A stretch of 64,000 nt of DNA, taken from the NCBI GenBank assembly GCA_027574665.1, contig CM050650.1, positions 100,723,086 to 100,787,085 on the forward strand, in the 5' to 3' direction. Of the stretch, positions 13,201 through 28,200 are shown in pieces (within the stretch, counting starts at the first letter, position 1; the number at the start of each line of letters is the position of its first letter). This DNA is from Rhynochetos jubatus. Lineage: Eukaryota > Chordata > Aves > Eurypygiformes > Rhynochetidae. The notes below the pieces were generated by a model. The model was not told where the DNA came from. It saw only the letters and a list, made by a program, of their open reading frames with translations, and made no database searches. A program made the translations under genes and the position numbers.

Positions 13201-16200
13201 AGGTCACACTACTTCAATATTCATTTAAGGGTCAAAGTCAATAACATTTCCAGTATCAGTGTTTAAAATATGTACCTATTCAAAGGAAATACAAAATCAA
13301 AATTGGAAGGAAGACACAAAAAAAAAAAGATGTTGTCCCCTAAACAGATACAATCTGTTTAGAACATCTACAAACGCACTTATCAAATATAAAGTTACTT
13401 TCCTGAATGTCTGGCAAAATACTTCATATTTTATGGTAACAGACTTTCCAGGATATTAAAATTTGTTTTGCCATGAATAAGACTTTTTCATAAAGGATTT
13501 TGATAACAGGATCTAATGACGGCCTGCTTCACACTAATTTTTCCACAGCATATGTTTAGATTTTTTGTAAAAATTTCTTATCTCAAAAATCGCTTCAGTG
13601 CTGACAATTTTATCTTCACCCAAATCCAGGAGGTACAGAAATACAAGTCAAGATGAATCTGTTTACAACAAAAACTGAAGGAATTTCAGTTAAGTCCATA
13701 CAGTCTTCTCTATGAAAATATAGTTTTAATTATCCCTCATGATGCTTAACTGCTTTTTTTCACATGGTTGAAGAGTTTCTTCTATTCACTCAGAATATTT
13801 TAAAGTTGAATGTAAAATTTATTCTAACTGCATTTCTAGCGATGTGATGCTATTTTATAAAAAATACCCATCACCCCTCTTATCCCTCTAAAAATATGAA
13901 ACAACTTTTTATTTGGAAAAAAAAAAGGCAGTTAATTGGTTATTCATTATGAGTCTTTCTCTGATCTGTTTAAAGCACAGAATGTTGACATCTGTGACAG
14001 GCAACAGGCATTGTGGTAAGTGTACACATTTTTGTGACATTAAGCAATGAAAAGGACACTCAACCCTCATACCAACAGGTTAACACCACTGTAACTAACT
14101 TGTTTGAATACTTTTCTTTATGATTTTTAGTTCTTTCACTTTGTTGTCCCTATGGCAAAGCAACAACGAACTATTTATTCAATTCCATGGAATAATTGAA
14201 AAATGCATCACAATGCGTAAAGGGTTTAACTTAGATTTCTAGACCAGGGAAGCCACCTGCTGACATTCATAGGCATTAATCCACTGTTTATCCTTATCAA
14301 CTCTGTATGAGAAGAATCTGGAACTATCCTCAATTATGGGCCGTCATATCTCAAACCTAACAAGTTCAAACCTATAGGCCAGTTTTACAAGTCTTTCCGT
14401 ATGCACTGCATTTGAATTTGTACAACACACCAAAACTCCTGGGGTTTTTGGGGGGGTGGTGGTGTTTTAAATCCAAAAAGCTTGTTCTTGAAGCCATTAA
14501 AGATTCCTGAAAATCTTACAACATGCCTGCAGTTGCCATTAGAAAATGCTCTGTCTTTGTGGCTTTTGTTAGTTGACAGGACAATTCTAGATAACTTTGA
14601 TTAGACGTCTCCCATGTTATGAGTACAATAAGCATGCCTATATAAACAGTATAGATGAAGGAAGAAAACCTGAGTACCTGTAATCTAAAATTGTGACACA
14701 GAAGTATCTGAACAAAGTAATTCTTGATTTTAAGTTCAGCTAAACCAAAATACAATAAACTCGCCCTGCATAAAGTTTTGAAGAAAACAAATGCATAACA
14801 GCAGCTCAGCAGAAAAACTGCTTGTTGACTGTAAGACCAGGTTTGAAAAAGAGGAACCATAAAATTGGGTTTGGTCTCTCTCCAGTATGTAATAATAATG
14901 CTGGGATCTTTTCTTAAGAGAAATGAATCAAATCTAGCACAACTGTATAATGCTCTTGTAGTGTAATTACACAGGAGAAGGAATCGGTACCAACAAATCT
15001 GATAAACCTTCCAAGCACCATTCCTGCAGACAGTCTTAGCTATGACTGCAGATTGTGGATATACGTTTAGTGGCTTTAGTCAGATTTCTGCGGCAGAAAG
15101 TGAAACTGTTCTGGATAGATGCTTTAGCCTAAAAAGTAGACTACCTTATAATGTTTCTGTAGGACATGGATCTAGACTGAAGTTGATTTATACATTCTAC
15201 ATAATATTAGTTATGCAAATAATTTATATGTATATATTTAGGAAAATAAAGTGAACAAATACTTAAGTAGCAAGCAGTGAGATGCAGTCAAGTAGTCAAA
15301 TAATTTTAATCCAGAAAAGATCACTGGTCCATGGACATTAATAACTCCAGAATGTTTAGAAGGTTGGCCAGCCTAGTAATTGTACCTGCTCAGAACTTTT
15401 ACGTAAAATAGGATCAAAATCTGTGATTAATATCTTTGAAACTCCACCAATAGCTACCAATGAAACACCTGACATTTATTTTACATTATTACCTCAGACA
15501 TCTTTTAGTGCTTTAGGACTTCCCATTCTCAAAACAATTCAGTGCTCATTTTAATTGTATGACACACTACGTCCTGGTAAAAAGAACTATTTATTTTCTT
15601 AATCAGTTTTATATTTACTTAGAAAAAACTTTTACAAGGAAAAACACCTATTGCCTATACTCAGTGCTGATTCAATCTTCCTTTTTTTTTTTCTGTTTTT
15701 ACATGCAAACTGAGTTTAAGATATCTAGCTTTACCTGAACCTAGAAGAAAATACTGAATACATCTTTATCCTGCAGAAATATCCACTGGGGATGATCCAC
15801 TATAAACCAAACAAAAACTCCTACCTCATTTAGTAACTCCTCCTCCCCAAAAAAAAGGCATCTTTTCAGGTTACTTCAGCACCTTTTCAGGTTACTTCAG
15901 CACCTTTTCAGCTAAACCAATTTGAACTGACTTACTAACCTCCTTTACTATAAGCTGGCAGTCTCTGACACCAGAAGTTACCATAAAGCTGAGTTCCATG
16001 GTTATATGTATTGTCTTTGAACACCATTCACGTAACATTTCAAGAAAACTGAGATTCAGAAAAGTGTTTAAATTGACAGTACATAGAAAATGCCTTTTTT
16101 TTTTTTTTTGTACATGCAAAGGCACTCAGTGATTCTCCAAGGAAAAGAAAGAGCTTAACAAACAGTATGTGCAGTTAAACTGACCTTTTGGAGTCTTCCA

Positions 16201-19200
16201 GTTTTTCTTAACACCCCATTGTGCTTATTCTTTTGTTCATTAAAAACTTTGCAAGAGCCACCAGTAACATGACACTCTGAAACTTCATCACCTAGAAACC
16301 AAATTTAGAAACTTGAAATGAAAAATGCAATCTTGTGAAATGAAACTGCCATCAATTATTTTATCACAGCACATAGAGCTATGTACAATTAAGATACCTA
16401 AGGTAATAATTTATACCAGTTATTTTTCCACTGTATTTCAGTTATGGAAAAAAGAATGACACTCAAGTATGTGACTTCATCAGCTAAAACAGTTTGAACT
16501 GACATACCAACCTCCTTTACGATGAGAAGTTGACACAGTCTGACACCACAAGATACCACAAAGCTGAGTTCCATGGTTACATGTATTGTCTTTGAACACC
16601 ATTTGCATAACATTTAAAGGAAAGAGATTCAACTGGTTTATAACCAGTTGTAAATGTCCTAATTTCCAGTATGCTGAAAATCATATATTAACTACAAGTA
16701 GAGAATCAGGTAAATTGCTTTCTATTTATTACAAAATTTGCATTTTCTCTGAATACAGATATTTGAGAGTTTGAAGCAGTCGTGGATAGATTTTCACTTT
16801 CTTATTGAAATGTCAACGCTTTCAGTACACCCTGTGTTTATCTGTAACAACCTGAAGGTCTTAATCATGTTTTCAAACACGTTGCAAGCAAATCTAGCAA
16901 GCTGTTACCAGGCAAGGATTGCATGTACATGCATGCTTATCAGTCCTATTATTTATAAAAAGGCACCATTCATTAAGAACATACTCTAATGTAGCTGCCA
17001 AAAAGCAGTATTTTTCCATCATGTATTTTGTGAATTAACATATATTTAATTCTTCCAACACTGTCAGGATGACTTCTATAAGCACTAACAAACTTTTGGA
17101 TCGTTTGAGAAATTAGCTCACTTGCATAAGATGAAAAACTTTGATCTATCTTTTGATCAATGAAGTTTTAACTACTAAGGATTTAAGTAGATAATTTTTC
17201 CCAAATTTAATTCAATGCAAGTCTACTTTAGGACATTAGTTAATTTTTCATTTCAAAGAAATGCATGAGACCGGTTTAAGAAAGTTTAATAATTAATGAT
17301 TAATGTGGCCTAAATTCAGCTCCTCCCAAATAAGCTTTTAATTACTTTTGGAAAATACTGAGGGGTACTATCCATATTTACAAGTCTGACTGCATATATG
17401 ACTAAGAATCGATTGTTTTAACTCTGTCAGCTACTTATACTGTTAATACTTGAGGTAACAGAACAACAACAAATTGCAACACAAAAAATGACAAACATTT
17501 TCTGTTACTGATTACTTATTTTAAAATTATGAACTTTAAACTAGTAAAAATTTAATTACTTATCCACACTAAGGTGGCAAGTTTCATGTGAATTTACTCA
17601 ATATTGCAGTAATTTTTGTGTAATGCAAGTAAACCTGCCTTTCAGGTACAATTGTTAAGGTAAACTCCATATTTAAATACAAAGTATCGTTTAACAAAAG
17701 AACTAATTACTTAACTATGTTAATTCTATTTAATTGGCACGGAGGCCCAGGAGGCCCATCTCTTCACTGAGCAAGACTGACGGGCAGGAAGAACAGAACA
17801 GGCCTTGCCACGCAACAAAGAAAGCTAAGAAATTTAAATTCAACTTCTTTGAAATGGAAAACAGAATTTTTAAACAGGTATTTTGAATCTTAAAAAAAAT
17901 CCCACAACCACAGGACTGCAAAGGACGTCAGATCATCTACTCCATTGCTTTACCCCAAGTAGATAGGGTAAAGCAAGGTATGTCTCTGTTAATTTCCAGT
18001 AAGTTATCTCCATCACTGTAAAAGAACATTCCACCGTTTGGGGTTTTTTTGAAGGGTGAGTTGGGGTGGAGGGGAGGCAGGCAGCAACAAGTGCTGTAAT
18101 ACTCCTTTTGCCACTCTTCATCTGAATGCTCAAGCTCCACAGCTGGTCCCACTCTGGATTAGTCTCAAGACCTGTATGATTGTATCTCTTTCCAGTTATA
18201 GTTCACTCTCCTTGGTTCTTCATATTTACAGGAATGGGGGAAGGTCCATCACATGCTATGATTATCATCTTGGATATCTTACACATTACATAAATAAGGA
18301 CTATTCTTTGCAATCCAGTTCCTACTACTTCTCTTGACTATCAGGACTCCTCAAGCACTTTCCAGCTTCTCCATCCTGTAGGTCTCAAGCTTCACGCTCT
18401 ATTGTCCATTTTTCATTGATTGCTTCATTTCAAAGCAGTTGCTCAGTCACATATAAGTTTTCATCTTTAGAAGCTCTTCCTAGGGTATTTCAAGGTAAGG
18501 TTGTCGGAACTTCTTGAAGCAACTCCATCTACTCTTAGTTATCCTTAAATTTAGCTCAGATACACAGCTAACTCGTGCCACTGTGGTCAATAAAATCCCC
18601 TCAATTCTCTTTTAAAACACTGCTTGATGACTAGTATAAAAAAATCTACAACTCTGATAGGTCTCTGAAGTCTCATAACAAATGAGTGACTTCAATTTGC
18701 AATTAAAGTTTCTACCTATTTGTGATCATTTATCACCAGTGGGAAGTTTTTAACCAGAGTATTAAGTTCAAAATTCCATCTGATATTTCCTTAGAGTTAA
18801 AAAACAAAGTAATGAGTACGCACAATAAGCTAGCTTTTGTTCAACCCATCAACCATGTCTATCTAATATAAATTTTATCTATTGTATAGTGTTCTAGTTT
18901 AAGAATATCACAAAAAAGTGCCACTGAAATTAAGCTATATCTTATCTACTATTTTGTACTTATCCACAGAGTTATTTACCCCAACTATGAAGAAAGTAAA
19001 TCTGAATTTGTTCATCATTAATAATCCTTCAGGTACACATGCACAGAACATTTGATTACTTGTGTTATCATCATTATGGTAGTTAACAGAACAGGCAAAT
19101 ACCAAGTTTCTTCTTTCAGGACACAATTTCTTCAAGTCTTCTGAAAGGTTATGTGCCCACCAGGTTCTCAAAAAGAACCTTTAATGGCTTAAAACAATTT

Positions 19201-22200
19201 TATCTAGTTTATTATGTGCTCTAGGGCAAGTGTCATCAGGCTTTTTAAATTTGACTACATCAAAATAATCCTCACCTCGTCCTCTATTCAGAAATATTTG
19301 TCCTTTTTTGCTTTAATAATTAGTTACAATTAAACTTTTTGTGAAAATAAAGCAAGAATCAAGCAAGAAACAGTTTTCTTCATCCTTTTTTTTTTTAAAT
19401 GACAAAATATCAGGAGAGGACATCATACAATATTTTTAGTGAGCTTGTCTACTTTCAAAACTGAAGGGAAAAAAAAGGTACATCAAATCTTAAGAAGTTT
19501 TCACATGTGTACTTTTAAAGACATAAACAGTATTTTAGCAGCATTAATCACCTAGGACCTCAAGTAAAACTCATTCATCTAACATAAAACTTCTTCATTT
19601 TTGCACCAAATAACAGAATGATATTCCAGATTCCCCATCTTAACACTGAACTACATTAATTACACTGTAACGGGTCTTAGTTTATGTCTTTTGGCCAATT
19701 AAGATAATATTTGATTCCCACATTCAACATAAATATCTAAAATTCAGTCAGTTAAGCCTTAAGTTTATTTTTAAGACTAGAAATAATGCTAAGTCCCAGT
19801 TCAAATTTCTAAATAATTTTAGGATGATAAAAGCTTAAAAGAGCATATTCTTTCATTCCCTGCCCAATATTATTTATTGTTGTAGCTGACAGATAAAAAG
19901 TCATAGGAATTAATGAAATCTGAGCCAGTATTGGCATTCTAAACCACATGGTTCAAGTGCCAACTTATCCTACCATCAGCCCTACTGAAAAAGCAGATGG
20001 ACTGGATTTCAAAGTGAAGCAACTTACAACATGAATGACAAAAGTTCTTAGAGCCTCCTAGTAACACAGAACATTAACTTTCACAGAAGATAGTACTGCA
20101 TTTTGAAAAGCTTATATTCATGATAGAGAAAAGCCACCATTTTCCTTGCTTTGTAACTGCTAAAAATTCAGGTGCTGACACACAAAACCCAGTTACACAG
20201 CACTTATTGACTACAGAGCACTAAAATTTACTAGGTATGGCTGGTTTAATCAGAAAAAAAGCTGAAAAAGTGAATCTTAATAGGAAAGCATCTTTTAATA
20301 TTATAAAGCCTATTGAATTTCAATGCTTGTATCTGTGACAGTTTTCTACTTGATTTATGACTTGGAGTAAGATGAAAATAAGTAGCCATGTTTATGCCTG
20401 TGTAGCTCAGCAGAACAGCTGGACAGCCTTGCGTGTACTCTACAACGGAACCTGAAGCTTGCATTAGGACTTGAAAAGTTAGTTTCAGATTAGCCTACGT
20501 ATTACACTTTCAAGTAGTCTTAGTAAGTTTTCTTTCCACAGTCTTCCTTCTTGTCATGAAAGACACTGGGAAAGTGTGCCACTGACCTAAAAACACTAGG
20601 AAAAAAGTGAGCAAGACAAATGTTGGTATTTGAAACATATACAGACGCACATAAACTTTATATGGATATCTGATTACTCCTAACTGTATATATATGATGC
20701 GCGAATAGAATTACTTAGCTTTTAAGGATGATATACTGAAGTTACCAGCTTTCAAATCCCATGCAATATATGGAAAACCACAGCAATTTATTATTTATTT
20801 ACTAATTAAAAGGGACAAGAAATAACTTACATTCAAGCAAAAATAAAAAAGGGAAATATTATACCTATATTTAATTAAAAAAAATCATTCCATCATACAG
20901 TGTCCCAGTAGTAAGTTTAAAACAAGATTTTCTTCCACAGAACTTGCACTAGGGAAAATACAACTCATCTTTCATTATTCATTCCTTCCCTTTCTAAGTG
21001 AGCTCATTTGAGCTGTCAAACTTGAGGTTCTACTTGTCTACACCACAGATACATGAAGCTGAATACATTCTATTCAGGAAAAAAGCCATCACTGATAAAT
21101 CAAACATTATTAAAATCACTAGAAACACACATTGAGACTTACAGAACTTCCTAACACAAAGGATAAAAAGTATAAACATCAGATAACTTTTTTTCTTGCT
21201 GAATACTGTTCTTTTTTCCTCTCCTCCAACATCTGTTATCTTAAACAAGTTGTCCAGCAAGAATATAAAAGCATAACAGGCTAGAATATTGATCACAATT
21301 TAATCACTAGAATTTAAAAGTTAGAATTACCTCTACAATTAACTGGCATACCTAAGTTTAAAGGTAGTAAACATTTTCGCCTTCCCCATTTCTTTTCATG
21401 ATTGTTTAATAAAAAACAGACTGTTCTTTGGCATTAAGAAATACATAATTTAAGGATCATCTTCTAGTACAATGCCACACAGCAAAAAAACACATACAGT
21501 GGGTTCATACATTTATACTTGTATAACATACACCTGCATCAACTTTTGTTAAAAACCTGTGTTATAATGATGCACTCCAGATATTAAAATACATATGTAG
21601 TGAACCCAAAATAGCAGCTCACAGTTCAGCAACTTATTACCCACAGATATAAGCACGGTCACCGTTCAACACTTCCACTAATCATAGAATCACAGAACGG
21701 TTTGGGTTGGAAGGAACCTTAAAGATCATCTAGTCCCAATCCTGTGCCATGGGCAAGAACACCTTCCAATGATTTCCTAACTCCGATACAAAGTTTGTTG
21801 AGCCCTTTAACTTAGTAATTAATTTTATATAATTCATTAATGCACTGCTATAGCATCTTCTATGGAAAACAAGTAATTATGATATACAATTATAAATACT
21901 AATATTTAACCCTATGTAAAGTTTGACAAACAGAGCTCAAAATACCAAAATCTGAAAACGATTACGCCAATGCAAGTTAGCATTTTTCAGGAAGTAGCTG
22001 TAATTCCATATTCTAGTATACATTTAGATTGAAATAACTTAGGCTAAACCAACTTGAAAATGCTCAGATATGAAAAATACTCTTAAAATCATTATTAAAA
22101 TACAAAATCAGTTCCATATTAAAAAGCCATGGTTGAAAAAAAAAGTTTACATTGCAACTCTTGCACAAGCCCTCAAGTGTCTTATGCAGTCTTCATCATA

Positions 22201-25200
22201 GCACAAGTTTGAAATTGGTTAAGTCAACTTTTTTTTTCCCCCACTAGAAATTTTATGCCCTTAATTGCAATTAATCTAAAGGAGCAATTTTAATTTGTGA
22301 AATGAAAATAATTTGAACAAGGGACCCTATGATGAGTTACTTATAAACAATTTACAAGAGCACCACAACATTTAAAACAGAAAGACTTTGGTTTTTTAAA
22401 CAGATTTTGAGTAGCAGCAGAAAGTTCACAGAATACCGAGTATTAGGGGTAAAGGTGGCTCACATACTTTTGTTGCATTTTGCAAGCACAGTTTCCTTAG
22501 CTGCTGGTAACATCTTTGTGTTTGCAATGCATGGGGAAAAGAAGGTGTTGGATCCTATGCACTCATTTATTTTACTCAAAAACAGTCAGTACTGCAGCAT
22601 TTTCTTCTTTTGGTGTAATTCTGAAATATTTTTCCCTTGGGAATGGCAGTTAATTTTGCATTTTAGTTGTATATCTAATGCAGTATGATATCTTTTCATT
22701 TTCCAGCTCTATGTAGCGACTTACCAGTGGCGTCAGTACAGTAATTCACATTGGTTCTGTAGGGTTTTTCATGAGCATGCTGAGGCAGCCTATTCGCATC
22801 ACCAGAACCTAGAGCTTCTGCAGTGTCAGCTTTTTCACTCTCTGACATATAATTTAATGGCACACTTCCAGGATGTTCAGCTGGTTTGAAGTTTTTCTTC
22901 ATTGAAACATCATTTGCAGGAATAGATTTTTTCCTACTTTTCGTGGAAGTAGTATGTGGCTTACAGAAACTCACACCAAGCAAGTCCATGTTTGTAGAAG
23001 AGTCTTTGCAACAAACTTCAGGAGGATTCTGTGATTCCTTTGGTACTTGTACCTGTATTTCATTTTCATTTGAATTATATGATGAAAAGAAGTCTTCATA
23101 AGAAGCCTCTTCAGTGCAAAAAGACTTACTGTATGTAGTAACTGTTTGCAAGAACTCTTTAGGCCCTGATGCACCTGGTTCTGAGGTAGATAGTTTCAAA
23201 CTAGGGAGTGTTTGTAGTTTCTTCCTCTCCTTGTCTTCAAGAATACAATCATTTCTGTCAACAGGGAAGCTTCTATATAATGAATATGTATTTAAGTCTT
23301 CACTGTTCATAGGTGATTTAGAGAGACTGCCAATCAAAGCAGGAACAGTATTTAATTTGACTGGTTCTTTGGAAGGAGTACTATGATCCAATCCCTTGAT
23401 GTGGAGAAGAGAACTTTCGTTCACAGTTGAAGTAGTTATGCTACGTTCATCCTTCTGATTTTTCTTTGGAAACTGTTTTAGATCTCTCTTTTCTAAAGAC
23501 AATTTATCGTCCAAAGTGAGCTGCAAAATCCGTTTCTTTCTTAGACGACTTCTGCTGTGTTGTTTTGGTGTTAAGCTCTTGTCCTTATAGCTATGTGAGG
23601 GAGAATTAACTGATGCACTCATGGATACAGGATTATCGGTCCAAGTATCACACGCGTGTTTTACTGTTTTCTGTCTCTTTAATTCATCACTTCCACAAAG
23701 ATAATCATAACTTGAGTTCAAGCAGACTTCCATTTGTTCTCCTGAAATATGAAAAGTGGCAATATAAATGTATTAAACAAAACAGAAAGAGTACCAATTT
23801 CTTAGTAAAATACATATGAAATTACTGTAAAGAAGAAAACAAGCATTTAGCTACTTCTCTGGATATTATATGGCAAGTCATCAAAAGCTAACCAGAAAAT
23901 AGATTAGAAACAAAGCCCATTCTATGCTGACAAGAAGCTACAATGACTTTACCTTTCTTGCAACAAAGCAGCAGAGGAACTCCCTTTCACTCTTGCATTT
24001 GTGCCGAAAAACAGCATTTTGCACTGAATAAGATAGCTATAATAATACCGGAAACTCAATAATAATTTTTACTAACACAGCATGACCAGCACCTTGTAGG
24101 TTTTATAGTTAGGGTAAAATTAAATACAACATCATAGTATCATACCACATACATGAACACGTTGCATTAAATATAATTAGAATGTGGAAATATATAGAAT
24201 TTCTTACAGCTATTATGAAATTATTTTGGGGTAGGTGATATACAGAATCTATTGATACCTCTTCATAATAAATTCTTTTGAAACAGGCTAGTGTCTTTGA
24301 TTATTACAATATTGATTATTGCAACATAGGCGCTTTTGTTTAAATACACGCTGAGTGCAAAGTTGCAGCCATACTGCTTCAGTAAATGCTCCTGTAGGTT
24401 TTAGGGGAAGTCCTGATGTTATCTGCTTACAAATATAAGTAGTATTTTTAAACATACAGTACAGCTAGCTGAACTCAGAAAAATGACATATATTGAGATG
24501 AAAAACTTCACATGACATGATCAGACTCCTGTATTAAGAGCTGAAAAAGTCTTAACTTCAACCCTCAAATTCAACTGGATTCTCAAACTTTAACATTATT
24601 AACCAACATACTTTCATGTATCTCACAAGCATTGTTATTTCTTTGAATGCTCAATATTTAAGCTGAAGAAAACATTAGGTTTCCTTTTAAATTCAAGTTT
24701 TTCAACTGAAAATTTGGAAGACATTTCAGTTCCCTGAGGTTTCTCTCTCATTCAGTTCTCTTCTTTTGCTTCCCACTTCACACTGTTTAGTGTGCACTCT
24801 GTATTCTTCACAACATCACTGTAAGGGCAGAGAAGACTGACACCATGCCAGGACAAGAAGCCATTAATGGGGAATGGTGTGCGGAAAGAGGAAGAATTGA
24901 AACACAACAGTTAGGCAGAGCATTTACCCAACGTGATTCCTCATGCTCCATTTTCCTTGAATTCTCACTTTTACATGCTGTCCCAGTTAAGAAAAACTAA
25001 AATAATTCAGCTAATAAATGACAGAGCAAATAAATAGAGTTCCCATTTCAGTACTTTTCAAAATAATATATACAGGCCATGTATTATTTTTAATTTCTGT
25101 TATATATAAAGTTCTGATAGTTACCTGGTATCAATGCATCTTCTGAATTAGTTAAGACACAAGTAGACAGGGGGCAGTCTCCTGGTGAACTACTTGAAGG

Positions 25201-28200
25201 TATCTGAGACACTTGCGAAGCTGGGAATTTGTAAATAATAAATTAGTTAGCCCTGTTTGCAAACATACAGATTTCCAACCCATCTCTTGTTATTTCAAAA
25301 CAGCTCAATCACAGCTAACTAACTACAACCATATAAACAGACTGCTTAACAGTTTCTCAGATTTACATACTAACAAAAATAACCCTATTAGATATTCTAC
25401 AGTTTTAAGCAACTTTATTCTAGATCACTCAGCAGCACATTCTTCTGAAACTAAAGAATGATGGCAAACCATTTAGAAAATATTACAGATCTTACTAAGC
25501 CATTCGAGGCATTTTACTACAGAATCTGTCAAATTCTGCAAAGCCTTGATATAGCAGAAACGCTTTTCAAAACATTTGAAGGTATTACCTTAATACTCAT
25601 AGAGAATACAAGCCACGCTAAAATAAATGAGATTTTTCAGTACTGTTCTTCGGTACCTGAACAGATGTCTCATCAGTTTTGGACTCCTTTTTAAACTCTT
25701 GGCCTGGGAGTAATGCCATTACAATCTTTATAAGTATGGCATTCACATTAAAATTTAGCAGGAAATAAGATTTAGAGTCTTGCTGGAAAGTTTAACCAAG
25801 TTGTGATAATACCAAGTTCAAGTTTAGGAAGTCTAGCTTAAACACGAGTCCTTGTGAGCAGTCTAGTGATTAAAAAATTCCTTTTTGCAATCATTGTCTT
25901 CCATGACTTCTTGGGGCTTTTGACAGAAAGAAACTAAAAGTGAAAGTGTTCACACCTACTCGAAACCTGGGAATAAGGAACCACATGCAATCAAGTAAGA
26001 TATTTCTGGGAATAAGGGAGAACATGCAAACAAGTAACATATTAAAAGAATTCCAAAGGCCAGAGCAAGACAAGTGTGCCAAAAATTCAGCAGTAAAGGT
26101 GGTATCAATTTGTGCACGTTCATGGAAAAGTAAAATGTAACTTCTTACCAGTAGGAGAAAGATGTTCTCTTTTTTCCTTCATCTCATTTATTCTTCTTTC
26201 CATTGCACGGCGCTGATCTTTTATTTTATTAACAGGGCTGTATACAAGCGAACCATTGTCTTCAAATAATAAAACTGGTACCTCAGTTTCTACACAAAAA
26301 ACATCGCATTTGTACATTAATATTTACATGCTATAACAGCTTCAGATGAAGTTTCTTTGTTTTTCAAAAAAAAAAAAAAATTGAAAAAATCAAGTTTCCT
26401 ATACCTAACGTCACTACAGATGCTTTAATAACACAAAGAACTCCGTAAAAAATAAGTCAACTTTATTTCTCATGGTGAGATGCAGAAAAGTAAAAAAAAC
26501 CAAAACCCAAAGCCTATCTAGTGCTTTAAAGAAATAACTCAAGATATTTGTATCTTAGTCCAAAATAGCTCTTACCAGCATTAATTGCTAACTTTTGTAC
26601 AGCTAATTCTTTAGCCATCTGGTCCAGTCTTCTCCGGAGCTTTCTATCATTTCCTGGAGATTTTTCAACAAAGTCTTTTGGCTGCATACATCTGTGCTAC
26701 AAGACACACAAAAATATTGATTATATGGTACAAAACTGCCAGAAGTAACTATACTTATTTGCCTACTACTGTATCACAGTATTTATTATCAGTCTTTAAC
26801 TCTATGCTACTTATTATCTCCTGTGTTGGAGATAATTGTAGAAGTTAACATTTTCCAAAGTGAATTTTAATATGAAATAACAAAGAACCTAAGAGATTTT
26901 TTTTAGGTTAGATTTTAGTGAAAAGAAGACTAAGTCACCATATTTTCTTTTTTGCTTGTAGCAAAACTAAGGCTTGGAAGTTTGGGTGTTTTTTTTTTTA
27001 ATACCAGGATTTTAGGTTTGTCACAACTCAGTGAAACATAAGGCACATTACAGGTTTTTTTGATTAGTTAATCATTACGTCATTTTCACTTATATCTTCT
27101 TTATTCACCAATACAAAACCTCTACTTTTATTATCATTTCTTTAGATAAGATGTCATATCATCACAGCCATAGCCTATCTTAAAAAAACCTACTCAGATG
27201 GATAGGTAGAGTTTACAGTGTTCTGAAAACAAACAGTTCAAATGCCTGAGTTTAGGAAGTCCAAACGTTAGTTTACTACTCTAGGCCAATGTAAAACAAA
27301 CAAAAAAAAATATCACCTACTCACTTTTTTGATCAGTAGTGGTAATCCTTCATTAGTGTCCACTGCAGGAAATAAAGACTCATCAACATGTAGTCGAGTC
27401 TCACGACACCTGTGTAATAAATTAGAGCACGTTTGTTTCTGGGTTATGTTTTGTTTTTTTTAACCATGAAAACCTTTATTGCAAAACCAGTTGTCTGAGC
27501 CTTGTAATAATGAAACACCAACCCGTCCTAAATGTGTATCTTTAGGATAACTACAGTAACACTGAAAAAACCCTATATCTATTACAGATCAAGTGCAGGA
27601 CACGACAATTCTTTTTTGCCCTAATGATGCCCTCTAAATTGCTGTTCTGCAACTCAAAGATTCCCCCTCATATGTTATTTTTCCATGGATTCAAAAATGA
27701 CTGTATTAAGTCCCTCTGGCCAGATTCTCACAAACTTCAAATATTGCCCTGACTTTTGTGAGGACTGTAGGCTTCCCTTGTTCCCTGGATAGTGAATTTA
27801 AGGTTAAGTTGGTCACTGTGATGACAGTAAACTACAGTCTACAGAATGTCATGGTGAGGGAGGGGAGGGGCAGGAAATGTTTCTGTTCAGGCAAATGAAG
27901 AAGGAGGCTTCATCTGATCCTGGCTTTTACCTCTTACCCATTAGTCTCCTTTTTCTGCATGCTTTTTGTACATGCGATGCTAAAGGCCCTTAATGAGAAG
28001 CAATCTATATTTATGCAAACATTTATTTTTTAATTACAAAACACAAAATCCAACTGATACCATACCCCTAGTCTTCCCTGTCATTTCATATTCGAAGACC
28101 GACGGTAACAGTAGGACTAACATTATCTTGGAATATAATACAATCTACTGTATTTGTGAACAGTAAGGATGATGTTGAGACAAGAATTTGGTTATTAATA

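Larger units (their letters stand above)
3247..16184 (-). other. MCPH1 intron 10
   Basis: A 12.9-kb AT-rich intron. It contains a C15 run (4,350-4,364), an (AAT)n microsatellite (10,233-10,301), and near its 5' end one copy of a 140-bp duplicated sequence with a 21-bp tandem repeat. No CR1 fragment was recognised. Small open frames, up to 114 codons at 14,516-14,860, have no similarity I can name. Confidence 0.8.
16292..22724 (-). other. MCPH1 intron(s) between exons 8 and 10
   Basis: A 6.4-kb stretch that may be one intron or two, depending on whether the candidate exon at 19,060-19,140 is used. It holds one clear CR1 3' tail (21,680-21,770), a possible older CR1 relic near 17,905, and the second copy of the 140-bp duplication next to exon 10. 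The rest is AT-rich without recognisable content. Confidence 0.8.

Noticed and set aside
14516-14860. 114-codon minus-strand open frame in MCPH1 intron 10
   Set aside because: No protein similarity, and exons 10 and 11 join in phase without it.
22696-22724. Extension of the exon 8 open frame past its 3' end
   Set aside because: A consensus GTAAGT donor at 22,724-22,719 ends the exon; the nine following codons before the stop are intronic.
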